From DASRJX01 sp035649235 (GTDB lineage: Bacteria; Acidobacteriota; Polarisedimenticolia; Gp22-AA2), in NCBI GenBank assembly GCA_035649235.1, contig DASRJX010000234.1, forward strand, positions 1 through 36,216: 36,216 nt of DNA. Direction: 5' to 3'. Shown here piece after piece: positions 33,042 to 36,216 of the stretch. Made by a program: the position numbers and the translations under genes. Under the pieces are notes generated by a model. It saw only the letters and a list, made by a program, of their open reading frames with translations, did not search any database and was not told the origin of the DNA. Numbering within the stretch: the first letter of the stretch is position 1; every line of letters starts with the position of its first letter.

Positions 33042-33048
33042 TCATCCC

Positions 33049-34389
33049 ATGTCGATTCAGAATCATCTCGAGAAGGAAGTCGGAGCCTGGACCGCCAAAA
33101 CGCCGCGGTCGAGGGAGGCCTGGGTCGAGGCCCGGAAGTGCGTCCCCGGCGGCGTCTCCGGGAACTTCCGCTTCATGGACCCCTACCCGATGTTCGCGGC
33201 CCGCGCCCGTGGCAGCCGCCTGTTCGATCTGGACGGGAACGAATACGTCGACTTCATGCTCAACATGGGGAGCCAGTTCGTCGGCCACGCGCACCCCAGG
33301 GTGGTGGCCGCCATCAAGGAGCAGTCGGAGCGCGGCACGCTGTTCTGCATGCCGCATCTCGGCGAGCAGCAGGTGGCTCGGCAGCTCGCCGCCCGCTTCG
33401 GCCACGAGCAGTGGCGCTACGTCAACTCGGGGACCGAGGCGACGATGACCGCCCTGCGGATCGCCCGCGGCTACACGGGGAAGAAGTACATCGTCAAGTT
33501 CGAGGGCCACTACCACGGGCACAACGACCAGACGCTGGTGACCACGAACGCGCTGCTGCGCCAACTGGGCCGCGCCGATCGTGGCGTGAGCGTGCCGGCG
33601 TCGCAGGGGATCCCCCAGGAGACCTACGCCCTCACGCTCATGGCGGTGTTCAACAACCTCGACTCGGTCCGGCACCTGTTCCAGGAGCACGCGGGGGAGA
33701 TCGCCGCCGTCATCGCCGAGCCGATCATGATGGACTGCGGCTGCATCGAGCCCGAGGAGGGGTTCTTCCGGGCCGTGTCGGAGCTGTGCCACGACAACGG
33801 CGCGCTCCTCATCTACGACGAGGTCAAGACCGGCTGCAAGGTGGACCCCGGCGGCGCCACCGCGCTCTACGGCGTCAAGCCGGACATCGTCTGCGTGGCC
33901 AAGGGCCTGGCCGGCGGCCTGCCGCTCGGCGCCGTCGGCGCCGACGCCGAGATCATGCAGGTCGTCGCCAGCGGCAGCGTCATCCACGTCGGCACCTTCG
34001 GCGCCAACCCACTGGTCCTGCACGTCGCCGACGTGGTCCTGCGCGAGCTCCTGACGGAAGAGGCCTACCGCCGCACGTTCGCCCTGAACCAGGAGCTGGT
34101 GCAGGGGTATCGGGAGGTCGTGCGGGAGTACCGGCTGGGCGCCCAGGTGCACGGCGTCGGTCCGTGCGGCATGATCACCTTCACCAACCGGCCCTTGCGC
34201 TCCTACCGCGAGTTCATGACGGCCGATGAGGATCGCTTCCGGCTCTACTGGTTCGGGATGATGAACCGGGGGATCATGCCGGCGCACCACTTCGGCGGCG
34301 ACGTCTGGACCATCTCGATCGTCCACACGCGCGCGGAGATTCGCGCCAACGTCGAGGCCTTCGCCGCGCTGGCGCCGCTTCTGCGCTGA
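33049..34389 (+). CDS. Class-III PLP aminotransferase, glutamate-1-semialdehyde aminomutase-like
   Basis: 446 residues, slightly longer than HemL (about 430). The family features are clear: NEYVDFMLNMGSQFVGHAHP, YVNSGTEATMTALRIARGYT for the phosphate site, KFEGHYHGHND, AVIAEPIMMDCG, LLIYDEVKTGCKVDPGGA with the PLP aspartate, and the Schiff-base Lys285 in VAKGLAGGLPLGAVG. The last motif differs from HemL's usual TKxxGGGxPxGAYGG, so the substrate may not be glutamate semialdehyde; a general amino-acid or amine aminotransferase is equally possible. The ribosome site GAGAGAGGAG lies seven bases before the ATG and can be masked by an upstream complement. It stands alone, convergent with the OmpA pair. 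Confidence 0.88.
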   Translation: MSIQNHLEKEVGAWTAKTPRSREAWVEARKCVPGGVSGNFRFMDPYPMFAARARGSRLFDLDGNEYVDFMLNMGSQFVGHAHPRVVAAIKEQSERGTLFCMPHLGEQQVARQLAARFGHEQWRYVNSGTEATMTALRIARGYTGKKYIVKFEGHYHGHNDQTLVTTNALLRQLGRADRGVSVPASQGIPQETYALTLMAVFNNLDSVRHLFQEHAGEIAAVIAEPIMMDCGCIEPEEGFFRAVSELCHDNGALLIYDEVKTGCKVDPGGATALYGVKPDIVCVAKGLAGGLPLGAVGADAEIMQVVASGSVIHVGTFGANPLVLHVADVVLRELLTEEAYRRTFALNQELVQGYREVVREYRLGAQVHGVGPCGMITFTNRPLRSYREFMTADEDRFRLYWFGMMNRGIMPAHHFGGDVWTISIVHTRAEIRANVEAFAALAPLLR

Positions 34390-34392
34390 GGC

Positions 34393-34411
34393 CGCCGGCG
34401 CTCAGCCGGCG
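34393..34411. terminator. Hairpin between convergent aminotransferase and OmpA genes
   Basis: CGCCGGC and GCCGGCG form a 7-bp stem with a five-base loop, starting three bases after the aminotransferase stop and overlapping the stop of the OmpA gene. No T-run is present on either side. Confidence 0.4.
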
Positions 34412-35058
34412 CGAGCCAGCTCGACGCGGCGGTTCTCGGCCCGGCCCCGGCTCGTGTCGTTGTCCGCGACCGGCTGTCGCGACCCGTGGCCCCGGGTGTC
34501 GAGCCGGGACGGCGCCACGCCCTTGCCGACGAGATAGTCCCGCACCGCGTCCGCCCGCGCCTTCGACAGCTGCCGGTTCCTTGCGGTCGTGCCGCTCGAG
34601 TCCGCGTGCCCCTCGATCGAGAGGCGCACGTGCGGGTTCGACCGTAGCGATCGGGCGACACCGTCGAGATCCGCCTGCGCCTTCGACTTCAGCTGGGCGC
34701 TTCCGGCGTCGAACAGGACGCCGCGCAGGGCGAGCGGACCGCCGACGATCGGCGCTTCGTGCTGCAGGAGCTGGGTCAGGGTCTCGGCGTCGATCCGCCC
34801 CGTCGGGCGCAAAGCGTGGGCGTGCTGGAAACGCGTCAGGGCCTCGGCGGTCGGCTCGTCCATCTCGCCGCGCCGGTACGATCCCGCGGCCAGGTAGCCC
34901 GTGCGCGCCAGGATACCCTGCGCCTCGGACACCGTCGCGGCCGTGGAATAGGAAATGTCCGGTCCGGCCTGGCTCGCAGCCGGGACCGTGGCTCCGGCGA
35001 GGACTGCGGCGAGGCTCCCCGCGAGCACGAGCGTGAGCGTAGGGCGACGTATCGTCAT
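34402..35058 (-). CDS. OmpA-family protein with peptidoglycan-binding-like domain
   Basis: 218 residues. A signal peptide (TLVLAGSLAAVLAGATVPAA) precedes a PG_binding_1-like helical domain at about residues 41-100 (SEAQGILARTGYLAAGSY, ALTRFQHAHALRPTGRID). The C-terminal OmpA domain follows at about 110-215, with LRGVLFDAGSAQLKSKA, LSIEGHADSSGTTARNRQLS and the arginine-rich end GRAENRRVELA, which together bind the diaminopimelate of peptidoglycan. It has no beta-barrel, so it is periplasmic or surface-linked. It lies 32 bases after its longer paralogue and lacks that protein's thrombospondin repeats. The two are the products of a tandem duplication. Confidence 0.9.
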   Translation of the reverse strand: MTIRRPTLTLVLAGSLAAVLAGATVPAASQAGPDISYSTAATVSEAQGILARTGYLAAGSYRRGEMDEPTAEALTRFQHAHALRPTGRIDAETLTQLLQHEAPIVGGPLALRGVLFDAGSAQLKSKAQADLDGVARSLRSNPHVRLSIEGHADSSGTTARNRQLSKARADAVRDYLVGKGVAPSRLDTRGHGSRQPVADNDTSRGRAENRRVELARAG

Positions 35059-35090
35059 GGTCTCTCCTCTCCTCGTGTCCCGGGCCCGGT

Positions 35091-36062
35091 TCAGTCGATC
35101 CGCTTCATCTCGACGCGGCGGTTCTTCGCCCGGCCCGCGGCGGTCTTGTTGTCGGCGATCGGGTTGTCTGGCCCGCGCCCCTCGGTCTCCATGCGGGAGG
35201 CCGCGACGCCATGGGCCGCCAGGTAGTCACGCACGGACTCCGCGCGCGCCTTCGACAGGCTCTTGTTGACGGCGTGCGAGCCGGTCGAATCGGTGTAGCC
35301 GGCGATCTCGACCCGCACGTCGGGATGCGCCTTGAGGGATTCGGCGACCCGGTCCAGGACCGGCGTCGAGTCGGCCGTCAGGCGGGCGCTGTTGGTCTCG
35401 AAGGTCACCCCCTCGAGGACGAGCGGCGTCTTCGTGACCACGGGAGCCGCCGCCGCGGCCGGTGCTTTCTCCTCCGGGCAGCCGCGGGAGTCGACCTTGG
35501 TCCCATGAGGCGTGTCGGGACAGCGGTCGCGTTCGTCCGTCACGCCGTCCCCGTCGGCGTCGGCCGGGCAGCCCTCGGAGTTCACCTTCGTCCCCCGCGG
35601 CGTCCCGGGGCAGCGATCCCGGTCGTCCGTTACGCCGTCGCCGTCGGCGTCCGTCGGGCATCCCCGCGAATCGACCTTGGCGCCCTGCGGCGTGTTGGGG
35701 CATCGGTCATGGGCGTCCGGCACTCCATCCCCGTCGCTGTCGGCCGCCGGTCGGTGCTGCAGGAGCTCGGCCAGGGTCTCGCCGTCCACCTGCGCCGTCT
35801 GCGGCAGGGTGTGGGTGCGCTGGAAGCTCTGGAGGGCGCCGCGAGTCGCGTTGTCGAGGGTGCGGCGCTGGTACGACCCCGCCTTGAGGTATCCGAGGGC
35901 TTCCAGGATACCCTGGGCCTCGCCGACCTGCTCCGCTGAGTTGTAGACGAATTCCGGTCCGTCGTGACCCGTGGGCAGTGCCAGCGCCGGGCTCCCCCAG
36001 AAGCCGACCAGAGCGAGGTACAGAACGGAGCCCAGAACCGGTACGCTCAGTCGCTTCAACAT
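35091..36062 (-). CDS. OmpA-family protein with PG-binding domain and TSP3 calcium repeats
   Basis: 323 residues. After a signal peptide (MLKRLSVPVLGSVLYLALVG) comes the same PG_binding_1-like domain as in the paralogue (EAQGILEALGYLKAGSYQRR, ALQSFQRTHTLPQTAQVD). Three exact-period thrombospondin type-3 repeats of 30 residues cover residues 108-197 (DSDGDGVPDAHDRCP, DADGDGVTDDRDRCP, DADGDGVTDERDRCP), a rigid calcium-binding linker. The OmpA domain (residues 210-320: LVLEGVTFETNSARLT, VEIAGYTDSTGSHAVNKSLS, KNRRVEMKR) should bind peptidoglycan. The start ATG 36062 has GGGGGGAA eight bases upstream. It is the first gene of the two-gene OmpA unit. It may reach from the outer membrane to the cell wall. 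Confidence 0.92.
   Translation of the reverse strand: MLKRLSVPVLGSVLYLALVGFWGSPALALPTGHDGPEFVYNSAEQVGEAQGILEALGYLKAGSYQRRTLDNATRGALQSFQRTHTLPQTAQVDGETLAELLQHRPAADSDGDGVPDAHDRCPNTPQGAKVDSRGCPTDADGDGVTDDRDRCPGTPRGTKVNSEGCPADADGDGVTDERDRCPDTPHGTKVDSRGCPEEKAPAAAAAPVVTKTPLVLEGVTFETNSARLTADSTPVLDRVAESLKAHPDVRVEIAGYTDSTGSHAVNKSLSKARAESVRDYLAAHGVAASRMETEGRGPDNPIADNKTAAGRAKNRRVEMKRID
35472..35741 (-). repeat. Three 90-base thrombospondin type-3 coding repeats
   Basis: Three consecutive 30-codon units with the pattern DxDGDGVxDxxDRCPxTPxG, then xKVxSxGCPx. The second and third are closer to each other than to the first, so copy number may have changed recently. Confidence 0.85.
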
Positions 36063-36120
36063 GGTCGGTGTTCCCCCCTGTTGTTCAACGCGTCGAGGCG
36101 TCCGGCGCAGCCCCGCCGGT

Positions 36121-36153
36121 CGCCCGGCCCGCAACCGGGCCGGGCGGAGTATA
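36121..36153 (-). promoter_or_regulatory. TATACT box and hairpin upstream of the OmpA pair
   Basis: TATACT (36153-36148, minus strand) resembles a -10 box; no clear -35 box lies upstream. It is followed at once by a perfect 11-bp stem (36121-36131 with 36136-36146) with a CAAC loop. A transcript started near 36141 would begin inside this hairpin. It could also be the terminator stem of the gene to the right, although no T-run is present. Confidence 0.35.
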
Positions 36154-36166
36154 GTCCGGCTCGGCA

Positions 36167-36216
36167 TCAACCCGCGAGAGCCCGCGCTTCGTCCCGGATC
36201 GCCTCCACCGCCTCCG
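36167..36216 (-). CDS. C-terminal end of a gene entering from the right edge (possible)
   Basis: On the minus strand the last 50 bases read in one frame as EAVEAIRDEARALAG followed by TGA, a plausible helical C-terminus. Too little is present to name it, and the frame could be chance. Confidence 0.4.
   Translation of the reverse strand, partial: EAVEAIRDEARALAG

Overview
This GC-rich bacterial window most resembles a member of the Acidobacteriota. It carries a PadR regulator directly upstream of an ADOP-type (MacB/FtsX-like) permease, an acidobacterial-type VWA protein, a Ser/Thr kinase fused to a TolB-like/TPR sensor region, an anti-sigma/HEAT protein and many large secreted proteins. I cannot name the class. 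I saw no rRNA, tRNA, CRISPR array, transposase or integrase, so this looks like chromosomal core/envelope sequence.

Layout. (1) 1-3706, minus strand: TPR lipoprotein, DUF4331 protein, ECF sigma factor, then a zinc-finger anti-sigma factor cut by the window edge. (2) 3787-7928, minus strand: a second ECF operon made of sigma factor, membrane anti-sigma factor with HEAT repeats, DUF4097 secreted protein and a double-PDZ protein, closed by a strong terminator. (3) 8060-13028, minus strand: a seven-bladed FG-GAP/thrombospondin-3 protein, and a VWA/HEAT protein followed by 1-pyrroline-5-carboxylate dehydrogenase. (4) 13143-17661: a secreted phosphodiester-glycosidase-like protein facing a minus-strand operon of homoserine dehydrogenase, CorA and a sulfatase-like lipoprotein. 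(5) 17831-21881, plus strand: the kinase, then a tightly overlapped trio of formaldehyde-activating-enzyme homologue, pterin-4a-carbinolamine dehydratase and DUF4149 membrane protein. (6) 21883-27912: a leaderless receiver-like/PilZ gene divergent from padR-ADOP, then an S9 dipeptidyl peptidase. (7) 27931-32682: a small carboxymuconolactone-decarboxylase-type protein, a secreted protein with dense cysteine repeats, and a large S8 protease. (8) 32683-36216: a class-III aminotransferase with an unusual 200-base leader, then two tandem OmpA-type proteins.

Common themes are cell-envelope surveillance (two ECF systems, PDZ, DUF4097, OmpA and peptidoglycan-binding proteins) and extracellular peptide use (S8 protease, S9 peptidase, P5C dehydrogenase). 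Four gene pairs have ATGA or GTGA start/stop overlaps and one has TGATG, so translational coupling is common here. Promoters with a TTGACA box and a TAnnnT-type box 17 bases later can be read in front of several genes, and one of them fixes a leaderless start.

The least explained parts are the Fae-like/PCD/DUF4149 operon, whose Fae homologue has lost the usual N-terminal histidine; the aminotransferase leader, where a 10-base perfect anti-Shine-Dalgarno stem begins directly after the stop codon of a possible 40-codon leader ORF; and the cysteine-repeat protein.
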